A DNA stretch of 64,000 nucleotides from Cylindrospermum stagnale PCC 7417 (GCF_000317535.1 NC_019757.1:5979501-6043500); one strand, 5' to 3'. Numbered from the stretch's first letter, positions 18,859 through 28,519 are shown. The notes: generated by a model from the letters alone, not told the origin. Translations and numbers: made by a program.

Positions 18859-18911
18859 TGCTGCTTTTTGCCAATAAAATCTGTTGTAGAAAAGTTTCAT
18901 GCTATTAAATA

Positions 18912-19853
18912 ATGCTGACCGCTAGCAAAGCATTGTCTGGTTTGATGGGTGTATGTGTCGCTGACGCCTTGGGTGTGCCTGTGGAGTTCACCAGCCGCGC
19001 TGAACGAGTTAAATCTCCAGTCACATCCATGCTGGGTTATGGAACTTGGAATCAACCACCGGGAACTTGGTCAGATGACAGTTCACTGACGTTTTGTTTA
19101 GCAGCATCTCTTTGTGACGGATTTTCTGTGGAAGTTATAGCCAATTCCTTCTGGCGCTGGTACAAAGAAAGTTATTGGACAGCTGATGGCAAAGTCTTTG
19201 ACATTGGTCATACAACATCCCTCGCCATTGCCAATTGGGAACGGGGAACTCCAGCCCTGAAAGCAGGTGGTACGAGTGAAAAAAGCAATGGTAATGGTTC
19301 TTTGATGCGAATTTTACCAATGGCTTATTGTCACAAAACCTTAACTTTCCGCGAATTGATCGCGCGGGTGCATGATGTTTCGGCGATTACCCATGCCCAT
19401 CGGCGATCGCAAATGGCCTGCGGTATTTATATTAGTATTGCCGTGGCGCTACTAAAAGGGGCTGACCCCCAAGCAGCTTATTTACAAGGCTTACAAGATA
19501 TCCAAGCAATTTATTCTCACAGAGAATATCTCTTAGAAAAGCCCCATTTTGACAAAGTATTCAGTGGTGAAATTGCCCAATTACCAGTTGAAGAGATTAA
19601 TTCGGGCGGTTATGTGATTCATACCTTGGAAGCATCCCTCTGGTGCTTGTTAAATACTTCTGACTACGCCGAAGCTGTGCTAAAAGCTGTCAATTTAGGC
19701 GGCGATACAGACACAACCGCTGCCGTTACTGGTGGTTTAGCAGGAATTTATTACGGCGTAGAAAATATTCCCCCAGAATGGATTAACCAAATTGCCCGCC
19801 AACAAGAGATTATTAATTTGGCAACTCGTTTTGCAGCGGCTGTTTACAACTAA
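18912..19853 (+). CDS. ADP-ribosylglycohydrolase family protein, copy 2
   Basis: 313 residues, the same length as copy 1 and nearly identical over most of its length, both in protein and DNA. The motifs are CVADALGVPVEF, GTWSDDSSLTF, SAITHAHRRSQ and NLGGDTDTTAAVTGG. The Gly before the first metal Asp is Ala here, while the final GGDTDT motif is closer to the family norm than in copy 1. The two copies therefore differ in or near the active site, mainly also around residues 95-125. They lie in a row on the same strand, pointing to recent tandem duplication. Confidence 0.9.
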   Translation: MLTASKALSGLMGVCVADALGVPVEFTSRAERVKSPVTSMLGYGTWNQPPGTWSDDSSLTFCLAASLCDGFSVEVIANSFWRWYKESYWTADGKVFDIGHTTSLAIANWERGTPALKAGGTSEKSNGNGSLMRILPMAYCHKTLTFRELIARVHDVSAITHAHRRSQMACGIYISIAVALLKGADPQAAYLQGLQDIQAIYSHREYLLEKPHFDKVFSGEIAQLPVEEINSGGYVIHTLEASLWCLLNTSDYAEAVLKAVNLGGDTDTTAAVTGGLAGIYYGVENIPPEWINQIARQQEIINLATRFAAAVYN

Positions 19854-19900
19854 TGGAGAATGGGGAATTGGAGAATTACCAATTCCCATACTCGTTTTAG

Positions 19901-20884
19901 CTAAACCAGAGACAGGGAGTAGACCTGACCATCAATCAATAGTCGCGTGATGCCTTTGGCTTGCAGATGAGTACGAGCCTTGTGCAGCATTTTACTATCG
20001 GGAACTTTAATTACGCGATCGCGCTTAGTAGAGAAACGCTTCGCCACTCGGTGGTTATCAAATACCGGTAAAGTTCTTTGCTGGGTTTCAATGCTGGGAA
20101 TTTGCCCCAAATCACCAAAATCCTTAAGTGGTCGGGTAATTAATTCCGAGGCGCGGTCAATCACCAAATAACAAGTTTTCGGCAAATGCGCGATCGACAA
20201 CGGCAAGACTTGAACAGGCGCTTCACCTGGCTTACGTCTGGCGACTAGGGGTTTTGCCTCCTCTAGGTCATCGTCGTCGAAGTCTTCCTCGTCCTCAAAA
20301 TCATCATCGTCCAAATCGTCCAATTCCTCAGACTCGTCTAGCAAGTCTTCGCCCAAAATTTGGGCAATCGCCGTCGATTCTAAACGTTCATCCTCTAGTA
20401 TTGGGCTGGGAACGCTGATGATTTCCGGCGGCTTTGGCTTGACAATTTCTAAATCCTTTAGTATCGGCAGCCTGGGTTTTTCCACTGCTGAGGAACGCGT
20501 TTTCACCCGTCTAATAGCTGGGAGAGACTCCAGGACATCTGGATTGGTTTCCTCCTCTATCGCTGGCTCCTGGGCTGCCACTGGTGACAACTCCAAGCGG
20601 TGGCTGTCGCTGCTCGGTAGTGCTGTTTCTAGCAGTGGCTGACTCAATAGCGGTAACTGCTCATAGCTTACCTGTGCTCTGCCTTCAGGGGTTCTAGCGG
20701 CACGTTTTAGAGAAACGAGGTATTCGTACTCATCCTCTGGTAGGGTACTTTTGAGCAGACGACTGATTGTTGAGTTACTGACACCATAGCGCTCCGCTAA
20801 AGTTGAGGTTGTTTCAGCGGTCTCTCGATATAACTTGAGAATTTCTTGCTTGTCAGAGTCTGTTAATTTTCTCACGGTAGACAC
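19901..20884 (-). CDS. HTH protein with acidic middle region
   Basis: 327 residues from GTG at 20884 (a TTG just before it is also possible). Residues 1-55 form a Hin/transposase-like helix-turn-helix (LTDSDKQEILKLYRET then LAERYGVSNSTISRLLKS). The middle is disordered and very acidic (EELDDLDDDDFEDEEDFDDDD). The C-terminal ~100 residues (LPKTCYLVIDRASELITRPL, FDNHRVAKRF, ARTHLQAKGITRLLIDGQVYSLS) look like a conserved cyanobacterial domain. Likely a DNA-binding regulator derived from a transposase-type HTH. Its targets are unknown. The membrane protein gene upstream is close (10-base gap region) on the same strand. Confidence 0.75.
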   Translation of the reverse strand: MSTVRKLTDSDKQEILKLYRETAETTSTLAERYGVSNSTISRLLKSTLPEDEYEYLVSLKRAARTPEGRAQVSYEQLPLLSQPLLETALPSSDSHRLELSPVAAQEPAIEEETNPDVLESLPAIRRVKTRSSAVEKPRLPILKDLEIVKPKPPEIISVPSPILEDERLESTAIAQILGEDLLDESEELDDLDDDDFEDEEDFDDDDLEEAKPLVARRKPGEAPVQVLPLSIAHLPKTCYLVIDRASELITRPLKDFGDLGQIPSIETQQRTLPVFDNHRVAKRFSTKRDRVIKVPDSKMLHKARTHLQAKGITRLLIDGQVYSLSLV

Positions 20885-20896
20885 CAAAATTCTTTG

Positions 20897-21751
20897 CTAA
20901 GTTCGTTTTCGTCCACTGGTACGCCGTTTTCGGTTCAATGATGCGTCGTATTCTAAGACAGCGCCCATGCCAATTAACACTCCACTAAACACCCAAAATA
21001 CTTCTAGGATCTCCCCACTTTGATAAGTGGGTCCCTGGGCGTATTTCAACCACATATCTGCAATGTAGAGCGAAAATGCTGCGGCTGCAATCATTCGCCA
21101 AGACAGGGAAACTCTTCCTCCCCAAAAAGCGAGCAGTAGAGTGGTGGCAACCATTAACAAAACTACATCGCTAACTACATAAAACCAATTCAATGCCGCC
21201 GGTAGCGGCTCTAAGGATGTTGTCTGTTTCTGAGAAATCCACCAAGCTAAAGAACTCCCTAATACTCCAATAGCTGCCACAATCAACCATTGCCATTTTT
21301 CCAGATTAATTCGCCTGGAAACCACAGCCAAAATCATGCCTGTGCCAAGGAGCAGATAAGTCAATACAAAAAAAATATCGGCTGGAGACACATCCGGTTC
21401 TTCTTTTAAAATTATTTCCGTATAGCCGAAAATTATCCCCCCTATAAAATAGGCAATCATACCCAAGCCAATTGAGAGCCATACATTGCGATTGCTGACA
21501 ATTTGGGGACTCCGCCAGTTCCTCAAGCATAAGACACCCGCACCCAGATATGCTACAGCTTCAAAAATATTTGTCCCAAACACATACCACTCAGCACGGG
21601 TTTCTTCTCCATTTTGTCCAGTGGGAATTTTGGCGCTAAACAACAAAAAGTATAACAGCGCCATTACAGCCCAGCCAAGGCCAGCCAATATGAGGTTTTG
21701 AGTGTTGAAAACGGACTTAGAACGGAGCGAATTGTCGTAAGAGTTACTCAT
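20897..21751 (-). CDS. Polytopic membrane protein of unknown function
   Basis: 284 residues with about eight hydrophobic segments. The ends are polar (C-terminus KRRTSGRKRT). The layout recalls the membrane-sensor part of signalling proteins, but there is no cytoplasmic output domain. It lies just upstream of the HTH gene on the same strand, so the two may be co-expressed; I cannot name a family. Confidence 0.7.
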   Translation of the reverse strand: MSNSYDNSLRSKSVFNTQNLILAGLGWAVMALLYFLLFSAKIPTGQNGEETRAEWYVFGTNIFEAVAYLGAGVLCLRNWRSPQIVSNRNVWLSIGLGMIAYFIGGIIFGYTEIILKEEPDVSPADIFFVLTYLLLGTGMILAVVSRRINLEKWQWLIVAAIGVLGSSLAWWISQKQTTSLEPLPAALNWFYVVSDVVLLMVATTLLLAFWGGRVSLSWRMIAAAAFSLYIADMWLKYAQGPTYQSGEILEVFWVFSGVLIGMGAVLEYDASLNRKRRTSGRKRT

Positions 21752-21892
21752 AGGACTTAACTAAGTAAATGCACTCTGGCAGTTTTTTTGGCGTCAGTAA
21801 TTGTATATCCAGCAGTTTATCTACCAAGCAATACACAATCCAACACCAAAATCAAGTGCCAATGGACGGTTTGTGATCAAACAATTTCCATG

Positions 21893-22609
21893 CTACTGCC
21901 AAAGTTTACTCAGTGGAGATTGATTTAGCCAATCGATAAATAGCGATCGCTCTGGTTCTGGCAAATCCTGTAACTTCTCGGTCAATTCCTTGGCGAAGTT
22001 GACATTGCCAAAATATGACTTTCCAATTCGGTGCAGTTCTTGCAAAAGGATAATCACATGAGTTTCTTGCCAACGCGGAAGCTTGGCTATTTGCGACGGT
22101 TCGGTAGTTAACAAATATTTAACTACCTCTAGGGAAGATACTTGGGGAAATTGCTTCTGCTGTAAGACATCCCCCACATCTTTCTGAAATAAAGATGCTT
22201 GCTTCGTACCTAAAAAATCTTCAATCTCCATATAGACAGCTTGCAGCACCAATATACTAGCTAGAGTCAAAATCTCTGTCTTGCTATGGCTACCTGTGTC
22301 ATTACCTAGCTGTTCTAAGCGGATTTTTCCCCAGACGCTATAGCGCTCCGGTTCTTCCAGCAAGACACAGGCTTTACCCCGATTATCAGTTAGTTCTCTC
22401 CACAAGGATCTAGCTTCCACCTCTTGACTAGCTTTGAAGACGCTAATCAGGCGAAAGGTCTGCCCCTGGTAATGGAGGATCGGCACCTGCTGATCCCGTG
22501 ATGGGTGCTGAATACTTGATATTTCAACATCCTGCCGTTTGAGAATAAACATGGCACTAGCAAATAACTCCTCACAGGGGCTTTCTTGATAAGGGATATA
22601 TAATGGCAT
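21893..22609 (-). CDS. Conserved hypothetical cyanobacterial protein
   Basis: 238 residues, soluble, no recognised motif. The N-terminal part is beta-rich (FILKRQDVEISSIQHPS, YQGQTFRLISVFKASQ), and the C-terminal half is helical. The ATG at 22609 is the natural start. I do not know the family. It lies 300 bases from tRNA-Arg. Confidence 0.65.
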   Translation of the reverse strand: MPLYIPYQESPCEELFASAMFILKRQDVEISSIQHPSRDQQVPILHYQGQTFRLISVFKASQEVEARSLWRELTDNRGKACVLLEEPERYSVWGKIRLEQLGNDTGSHSKTEILTLASILVLQAVYMEIEDFLGTKQASLFQKDVGDVLQQKQFPQVSSLEVVKYLLTTEPSQIAKLPRWQETHVIILLQELHRIGKSYFGNVNFAKELTEKLQDLPEPERSLFIDWLNQSPLSKLWQ

Positions 22610-22915
22610 TTGCCAGCATCGCCAAGAGTGTAATTACTTAGCTTGCTGTAGAAACGAATCTGGTAGTTACCAGATACTTCACTAGGATAAGCCACTTAGA
22701 CGACACCGACTCTAATAGGCAAATAAACCCTTGACATCACAATAATATCTAACCAATACCCCATCTGCGTCGTTTTTAGTGTACATCCACTCGCTGGCAT
22801 ACATGGATTTTTGCCTTGCAATTGTGAAGTTTGCCATTTGATCTTGCCGATTACGAACAAGAATAGATATAATCTTTTAGATGGCTCTTTTTTTTGAGAG
22901 TCGGCATTTTACCTT

Positions 22916-22988
22916 GGGCGCATAGCTCAGTGGATAGAGCATCCGCCTTCTAAGCGGATGGTCGCAGGTTCGAACCCTGCTGCGCCCG
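22916..22988 (+). tRNA. tRNA-Arg (TCT)
   Basis: A full cloverleaf: acceptor GGGCGCA/TGCGCCC, D arm GCTC...GAGC, anticodon loop CTTCTAA giving anticodon TCT, and T arm CAGGTTCGAACCCTG. CCA is not encoded. A homing-type nuclease gene begins 69 bases downstream. Confidence 0.97.
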
Positions 22989-23056
22989 TTTACAATAAAT
23001 ACGAACCCTCAAGCACGGAACTATGGTATGTTGCTTAAATTGATTGAGGGTTCATC

Positions 23057-23713
23057 TTGCTACACCACACTAAAAATAAAGGCGATATTGCGGCAACAAA
23101 AGCAATAGCTGACCTGACATTTAAAGGGTACTTGATTCTCACACCGATTGTTTGTGAACATTTACCTTTTGATTTTGTTGCTTACAAAGATAATAGATTC
23201 TACAAAATCCAAGCTAAATATGCAGGTGACAACATAGTAGTACATAAAACTATTTGGGTGGATAAAAACGGTATCCATCGCAAAAAGTACAAAGCCGAAA
23301 ATTTTGACTTTTATGCTGTTTACCTACCTGATATAGATAAAGTTGTATATCCAGCGATTAAATTTGGTGGTTGCTGCATCAATACTCAACTACCTAATTC
23401 ACCTACACCTTTTTACTGGTGGGAAGATTTTACAGACTTTACAGAAGAAGCACCAAAGCGAAGTTATAAGGAGTTTGGAGTTGATTTAACAACTAGGAAG
23501 GTGAATCCAGACTCTAGAATTCACACTAGAAAAGTAGAAAGGCCATCGAAGGAAGAACTGGAAAAACTGGTTTGGGAAAAACCCACAGCGCAAATCGCTA
23601 GAGATTTTGGTGTATCTGACAAAGCTGTTGAGAAGTGGTGTAAAACTTATGGGGTAGCAAAGCCACCGAGGGGATATTGGGTGAAAAAGGCTTATGGGAA
23701 GGTTGAGGAATAG
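23057..23713 (+). CDS. PD-(D/E)XK homing-type endonuclease with HTH
   Basis: 218 residues. The N-terminal domain resembles group-I-intron-type PD-(D/E)XK nucleases (PDDEXK_5, like I-Ssp6803I): HHTKNKGDIAATKAI, then LPFDFVAYKDNRFYKIQAKYA, with the Asp and Gln-x-Lys of the active site. The C-terminal ~60 residues hold a helix-turn-helix (WEKPTAQIARDFGVSDKAVEKW). The start is TTG at 23057 with GAGGG upstream, matching the usual N-terminus of the family. It lies just after tRNA-Arg, and related enzymes target tRNA genes. No intron is present in this tRNA. AT-rich relative to neighbours, so probably acquired. Confidence 0.8.
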   Translation: MLHHTKNKGDIAATKAIADLTFKGYLILTPIVCEHLPFDFVAYKDNRFYKIQAKYAGDNIVVHKTIWVDKNGIHRKKYKAENFDFYAVYLPDIDKVVYPAIKFGGCCINTQLPNSPTPFYWWEDFTDFTEEAPKRSYKEFGVDLTTRKVNPDSRIHTRKVERPSKEELEKLVWEKPTAQIARDFGVSDKAVEKWCKTYGVAKPPRGYWVKKAYGKVEE

Positions 23714-23858
23714 TTTAGATATTGGCTTTCTTTCATCAACTTAACCCATAGAATGATTTGACAATTTAAAAAATATTCATTAGGATAAATTTTTCTAGTT
23801 CAAATAATTTTCTCGTTTGAATAAATAATCAATCAATAAGCAACTACATCAAATAGAT

Positions 23859-25202
23859 ATGTATATCGCAATAGCAATGTACTTGGGTGGCGAAATTATT
23901 GATGCTCACAATTGTGATTATTCATCTTATGACAATCATGGATTACGGTGTGCTGTTTGTGGTGAACCAGTTCATTTAAAAAAAGGTAGTATTAGAAAAC
24001 CTCATTTTGCTCACTTCTCAGGTACAGATCCTCAACAAGTAGAAGAATGTGAATTGAGAGCATCATCTTATAGCAATAGTTCACAAATAAATAGTTTTAT
24101 TAAAGATAGGGGACAACGATTAAAGATATTCCAACAACACTTTTTGAGTTTAATTTCTTTTGAAAATGATGTACCTATTGCTAACTTAGAATTTAATAAC
24201 TGGATTAATGCAATTAAACGTGATCATAATCAAGTAATTAGTAATATTATCATTAATTGTACAGATTATTTTCTAAAATATCGCTATAAAATAGCAGCAA
24301 CCTATATTGAATCAATAGCAAATAACAATAATAAATCAACTTTTATTAAACAAGAAATAGCGTTAGAAGCAATAAACTATTTGTGTGTTAAGTCTAGCTT
24401 GAAGTTGCTAGAATATTTATTTGATTACAGCATTTACAAATTATATGAAGATAAACAAAACAGGTTATTTAAACAAGATATTACAACACAAGATGTAGAT
24501 AATATCTGTCATCTTGTTATTAAGATAATTATTTTGAATAATTGGATAGAACCATTGAATGATATTAAAGGTAATTCTGATTTTGTTGTGAGTTTTACTG
24601 TCATGGGTGGTAATAAACTTGAAACTCCAATTGTTTATACAATGGAAATGGAATCTAAATCCTTACTATTTAATATTTCCTATCATTACAGTGAAAAACA
24701 CAAGAATGATTTAGGTGAGACAGAACTAATATATGAAAAACAGATTGTTGGTACAATATCAGCGAAACCAGGTACATTAAAGATTCAACTTGCTCAGATT
24801 CTACTACCAAATAAGTTAATATTTGGTAAATACGCATTTCACCACGAGCTATTAGTAGATACAGTTATTCCTTTTTGGGTAGCTAATGCTGAGAAATATG
24901 TATTATTTAACGAAATCCAACCTGAGTGGTTAATTATTAGTAAATTGATTGAGTTAGTAAGTTTTAACAATGACATCGGTAAGAAGATAGTGAACCCGGT
25001 TAAAGAATTACAGTGGTATCAAGTCCTTATGGGATGTCGAGATAAATTTCCTAGTGTGGTTCAATTCCAAAATGCTGTAAATAACATACCTGAAAAATAT
25101 CAATATCTACTAACTCCTGCTGATGATGCTAGGTTAAAGAAACAAGCTGAATTAGACTTTCAAAAGTCATTAAGGAGGTCTAATTATAGTAACCTATCTT
25201 GA
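23859..25202 (+). CDS. CoiA-like N-terminal zinc-finger protein, function unknown
   Basis: 447 residues, markedly AT-rich and rich in Asn, Ile and Lys. Residues 28-60 match the CoiA-like zinc motif: LRCAVCGEPVHLKKGS and KPHFAHFSG, with CxxC and HxxHF spacing. CoiA-like proteins act in DNA uptake or as nucleases. The remaining ~380 residues show no known catalytic motif to me. Together with the homing-type nuclease before it, this forms an AT-rich insert between tRNA genes. A role in mobile-element or phage conflict is only a guess. Confidence 0.65.
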   Translation: MYIAIAMYLGGEIIDAHNCDYSSYDNHGLRCAVCGEPVHLKKGSIRKPHFAHFSGTDPQQVEECELRASSYSNSSQINSFIKDRGQRLKIFQQHFLSLISFENDVPIANLEFNNWINAIKRDHNQVISNIIINCTDYFLKYRYKIAATYIESIANNNNKSTFIKQEIALEAINYLCVKSSLKLLEYLFDYSIYKLYEDKQNRLFKQDITTQDVDNICHLVIKIIILNNWIEPLNDIKGNSDFVVSFTVMGGNKLETPIVYTMEMESKSLLFNISYHYSEKHKNDLGETELIYEKQIVGTISAKPGTLKIQLAQILLPNKLIFGKYAFHHELLVDTVIPFWVANAEKYVLFNEIQPEWLIISKLIELVSFNNDIGKKIVNPVKELQWYQVLMGCRDKFPSVVQFQNAVNNIPEKYQYLLTPADDARLKKQAELDFQKSLRRSNYSNLS

Positions 25203-25290
25203 AAAGTTTCAACGCCTACTGACCCTTTGGTGGCTTTCTGTGTTGTATTCATGTCTGGATTTTGGATATGAATATAATGTTTTCTAACGA

Positions 25291-25356
25291 ATCATAGCCA
25301 AATCATAGCCAAACAATAGTCAAATCATAGCCAAACAATAGTCAAATCATAGCCAA
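25291..25356. repeat. Six tandem 11-bp repeats
   Basis: Units ATCATAGCCAA and ACAATAGTCAA alternate (A, A, B, A, B, A), six in all. They sit in the intergenic space between the AT-rich insert and tRNA-Thr. Confidence 0.8.
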
Positions 25357-25448
25357 AAGGCTAGTAAGGGACTTAGTTTTTTAACTTCTGACTCCCTTAC
25401 ACAGGCTGGAAACCTTGATTTATCGTTGATTTTTTCCATAATAAAATA

Positions 25449-25520
25449 AGCCCGTGACGAGGATTGAACTCGTGACCTCACCCTTACCAAGGGTGTGCTC
25501 TACCACTGAGCCACACGGGC
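25449..25520 (-). tRNA. tRNA-Thr (GGT)
   Basis: Cloverleaf on the minus strand: acceptor GCCCGTG/CACGGGC, anticodon loop TTGGTAA giving anticodon GGT, T arm with GTTCAATCC. CCA is not encoded. Confidence 0.95.
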
Positions 25521-25603
25521 AAAAAAGGATTTTTTTGTTTTTAGCTATGAGTTACATGGCTGTGAACTTTACACTCAGCCATGATAACTCATATCTCTAG
25601 AAG

Positions 25604-25689
25604 TGGTGGGCCGGGCTGGATTTGAACCAGCGTAGGCGTAAACCAACGGATTTACAGTCCGTCTCCATTAACCACTCGGACACCGACCC
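25604..25689 (-). tRNA. tRNA-Tyr (GTA)
   Basis: A class II tRNA with a long variable arm on the minus strand: acceptor GGGTCGG/CCGGCCC, anticodon loop CTGTAAA giving GTA, T arm with GGTTCAAATCC. The 3' CCA seems to be encoded (25604-25606). It is 84 bases from tRNA-Thr, and the two may be one transcript. Confidence 0.95.
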
Positions 25690-25779
25690 ATTTGTGTCAC
25701 TGTTTTCCCATAATAGCGCTAGTTTTTAGAAATAGCAAGGGGTTGAGAAAAAATATTGGTTAACCTGGTCATCAACCGC

Positions 25780-27600
25780 CTAACTCAGCAGTTCTCCGGT
25801 TTCTTGCAGGGAGTGCAAGCGGCGATAAATGCCCCCTTGGTGCAAAAGTTCAGCGTGGCTACCGACTTCGACAACCTTTCCTTGATTGAGAACTACAATC
25901 TTATCGGCTTCCCGAACTGTACTCAGGCGATGGGCGATAATAATTGTGGTGCGAGTTCCTTGAAGCTCGCGCATTGCCAATTGAATTGAACGCTCAGACT
26001 CGTAATCTAGACTAGAAGTAGCTTCGTCAAAAATCAACACATCAGGTTCCACTAGCAACGCCCTAGCAATACCTAAGCGCTGTCTTTGTCCTCCCGACAG
26101 CCTGACGCCGCGTTCTCCCACAACGGTGTAATAACCCTGAGGTAGGTGCTGCACCACTTCATCGACTCTAGCAATCCTACAAGCTTCCTGAACCTGCTCG
26201 AAACTGGCTTTTGGCTTACCATAGGTGAGGTTATCCAAAATAGTGCCGTTAAAAATGTCTACTTCTTGGTGAACGATCGCTAATCTCCGTCTATACTTAC
26301 CCGCATCCAAGGTGCGAATATCTTGACCATCAATCAAAATTTGACCTGTTTGGGGTTCAAAATAGCGCAACAGCATCTTCACTAAAGTAGACTTACCAGA
26401 ACCAGACTTGCCAACTAAGGCTAAGGTTTGATATGGCTCAATCAACAAGTTGATATCTTGCAAAACTTGATGGTTAGCTTCATAGGCAAAGCTGACGTGA
26501 GAAAACTCTACCTTTCCAGTAAATTGATAGGGTGATCTTGTTTGGTATTCTTCAGATAAAAGTGTATCGGAACCAACTCCAATTGGTTCTTGTAGTAATT
26601 CATGGAAGCGCATCATAGACGAATAGCGACGGGCAAAAGATTCTGCAAGGTGGCTGATAGGTTGTAATTCAGCATAAGCCATACTAGAAAGAGTTAAAGT
26701 CATCACAAAATGACCAAGAGAAATTTTCCCTTTCAATGTCTCTACTAAAGTCAAACCTAGTACCACAAATACACAAAACTGCACCATAGTGCGTTGATAA
26801 GTGGCAAGTATCACATAACCTTTATGAATGCGATAATTGACTAAGATTAGCTCACGGTTTAGGCGTTGATTTTGTCGGTTTAGTTCTTGAGCTTCCGTCG
26901 CAAATGCTTTGACTGTTTTGATATTGGTGACAATCTCAGAAGAACGGCTTTCTGTATCTTCCATATATTTATCTATGCGATTATCATGCCAAATCAGGCG
27001 GCGCAATTTTTTTACTGTAAAGCCAAGGATAGCTATAAAGGAAATTAGTATTAAAGTCGCAATTCGCCAATCAATAAAGTAGATAATCACAAAAATGGCT
27101 ACCACTCGAAAGAGTTTAGGAATCAACTGTCCGGCAATTTCTGGATAACCCCAAGTGTGGTTATAAATACCTCTAGCGACTCTCCCAGCAATCCGTCCAG
27201 GGTTATTTTCATCATAAAATTCTAGTGGTAGTGTGAGAATTTTTTCTAAAGCTTTTTGTGCTTGAATCCGTCGCGCTTTTAAAGCTATATCCCAATGAAA
27301 CCAATTAGTTAACCAAGGCTCAGTTGGCGCTCTAAATACAGTAGCCAAGAAAATTAATCCCAGTAATACGCCCAAAGAAAGAAGTTGATTAACTGGATAA
27401 TTGCTACTATGGGAGATAGCAGTGATTGCCTGTTGAATTGGCTTGTCTATAGGTTGAAGAGACAAAATATTTAAAATCTGTCCGGTTGCATAAGGTACAA
27501 CCAAGTCTATAATTTCGTAAATACTGGCTGTTGTAATACTGAAAATACTCAGCCCCCAGTAGGGACGGAAGTAATTGATAATATCTCGAAATTTTGCCAT
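25780..27600 (-). CDS. ABC transporter, fused membrane and ATPase domains
   Basis: 606 residues from the ATG at 27600. The first ~330 are an ABC-exporter membrane domain with six helices; the rest is the ATPase with GKSGSGKST, LSGGQRQRLG, VLIFDEATSSLD and IIAHRLST. The half-transporter should form a homodimer. It resembles lipid or drug exporters of the MsbA/MdlB class; substrate is not evident. It has no peptidase domain, unlike the other two ABC genes here. Confidence 0.9.
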   Translation of the reverse strand: MAKFRDIINYFRPYWGLSIFSITTASIYEIIDLVVPYATGQILNILSLQPIDKPIQQAITAISHSSNYPVNQLLSLGVLLGLIFLATVFRAPTEPWLTNWFHWDIALKARRIQAQKALEKILTLPLEFYDENNPGRIAGRVARGIYNHTWGYPEIAGQLIPKLFRVVAIFVIIYFIDWRIATLILISFIAILGFTVKKLRRLIWHDNRIDKYMEDTESRSSEIVTNIKTVKAFATEAQELNRQNQRLNRELILVNYRIHKGYVILATYQRTMVQFCVFVVLGLTLVETLKGKISLGHFVMTLTLSSMAYAELQPISHLAESFARRYSSMMRFHELLQEPIGVGSDTLLSEEYQTRSPYQFTGKVEFSHVSFAYEANHQVLQDINLLIEPYQTLALVGKSGSGKSTLVKMLLRYFEPQTGQILIDGQDIRTLDAGKYRRRLAIVHQEVDIFNGTILDNLTYGKPKASFEQVQEACRIARVDEVVQHLPQGYYTVVGERGVRLSGGQRQRLGIARALLVEPDVLIFDEATSSLDYESERSIQLAMRELQGTRTTIIIAHRLSTVREADKIVVLNQGKVVEVGSHAELLHQGGIYRRLHSLQETGELLS

Positions 27601-27716
27601 GATGGACAATTTCCCAGAGCACTTGCGTTAGCTAGGAATTTATATATTCCGCATACACTACTACAAATGTATTTAATAGCTAAATATTTAAATCACTCTT
27701 GGGGAATAATTGGCAG

Positions 27717-28493
27717 TTATGAGGGGAAGAATTCGAGGCGATAGCGATAAAGAGCAACTGGTCGAGATGCTGCGGTAAAATAATCTGGATCTTGAGGAGA
27801 AAGGTATACGGCAGTTACTTGATCTGCTTCAATTGCCGGGTTGGATGTAGAAAGCTGGTGGTAGGCGGTGGTAGATTCTACAGAATTTAAATAGGGATTT
27901 GCACCACCTTTAAATAGTTGTTGAAATAATTCCGTAGTGATAAACTTACTATCTAGTGTTGTCTCTGTAGCGCGTGCGGTGACGATAGAAACAAGCTGGC
28001 GCTCACCACGCAAAAATGTAATTTGACGATTAGGCGAATCTGGATCTACTTTGACTGATAACACAGCTTTATCGCCTAAATAAGCCCGTACCAAATTCAA
28101 GCTATTAAATGCTCTATCAGCTACTAAAATTAGTTTTTTGTTATCTAGCTTGGGGATGTTTTTAAAGCCAGAACTAGGCTGTTGTACTTTGGCAAATCTG
28201 ACTAAGAAACTCACAGGCTGATTTAATTGGCGGCGATTTCCTTCAAACCCAGGTGTGACGATATCTGGTGCTAGAGGTGCAGCCAAATCCACCAATGTAC
28301 TTGTAACTCGCCAATCACCTGCCATCCATTCAGGATAAGCCAAATCTCCGACAGCAGGTTGTACTGAAGTTAATTTTTCCCACTGGGGAAAGTTTGCTAA
28401 TCTTTCAGCTAATTCTCCGGCTTGAGCTTCCCCACTCAAGAGCAGGAATAACACCGTCAAGCAAAAACTCCAAATTACCTTAATAGTAAACAT
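27717..28493 (-). CDS. Secreted or lumenal protein (DUF6816-like)
   Basis: 258 residues with a clear signal peptide (WSFCLTVLFLLLSGEAQAGE, cut after AQA). The mature part has YPEWMAGDWRVTSTL, GFEGNRRQLNQPVSFLVRF, and TTELFQQLF with late beta strands. This pattern resembles a cyanobacterial/plastid thylakoid-lumen or periplasmic family (I believe DUF6816). The role is unknown. It is the last of a minus-strand run that begins at phoH. Confidence 0.7.
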   Translation of the reverse strand: MFTIKVIWSFCLTVLFLLLSGEAQAGELAERLANFPQWEKLTSVQPAVGDLAYPEWMAGDWRVTSTLVDLAAPLAPDIVTPGFEGNRRQLNQPVSFLVRFAKVQQPSSGFKNIPKLDNKKLILVADRAFNSLNLVRAYLGDKAVLSVKVDPDSPNRQITFLRGERQLVSIVTARATETTLDSKFITTELFQQLFKGGANPYLNSVESTTAYHQLSTSNPAIEADQVTAVYLSPQDPDYFTAASRPVALYRYRLEFFPS

Positions 28494-28519
28494 AATAATT
28501 TTAAATTTTGGATTAAAAA

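Noticed and set aside
22447-22695. 82-codon frame overlapping the 5' end of the 238-residue protein
   Set aside because: The 238-residue frame has a natural ATG and steadier composition.
25291-25356. A CRISPR array
   Set aside because: The 11-bp units follow directly without spacers; no cas genes are present.
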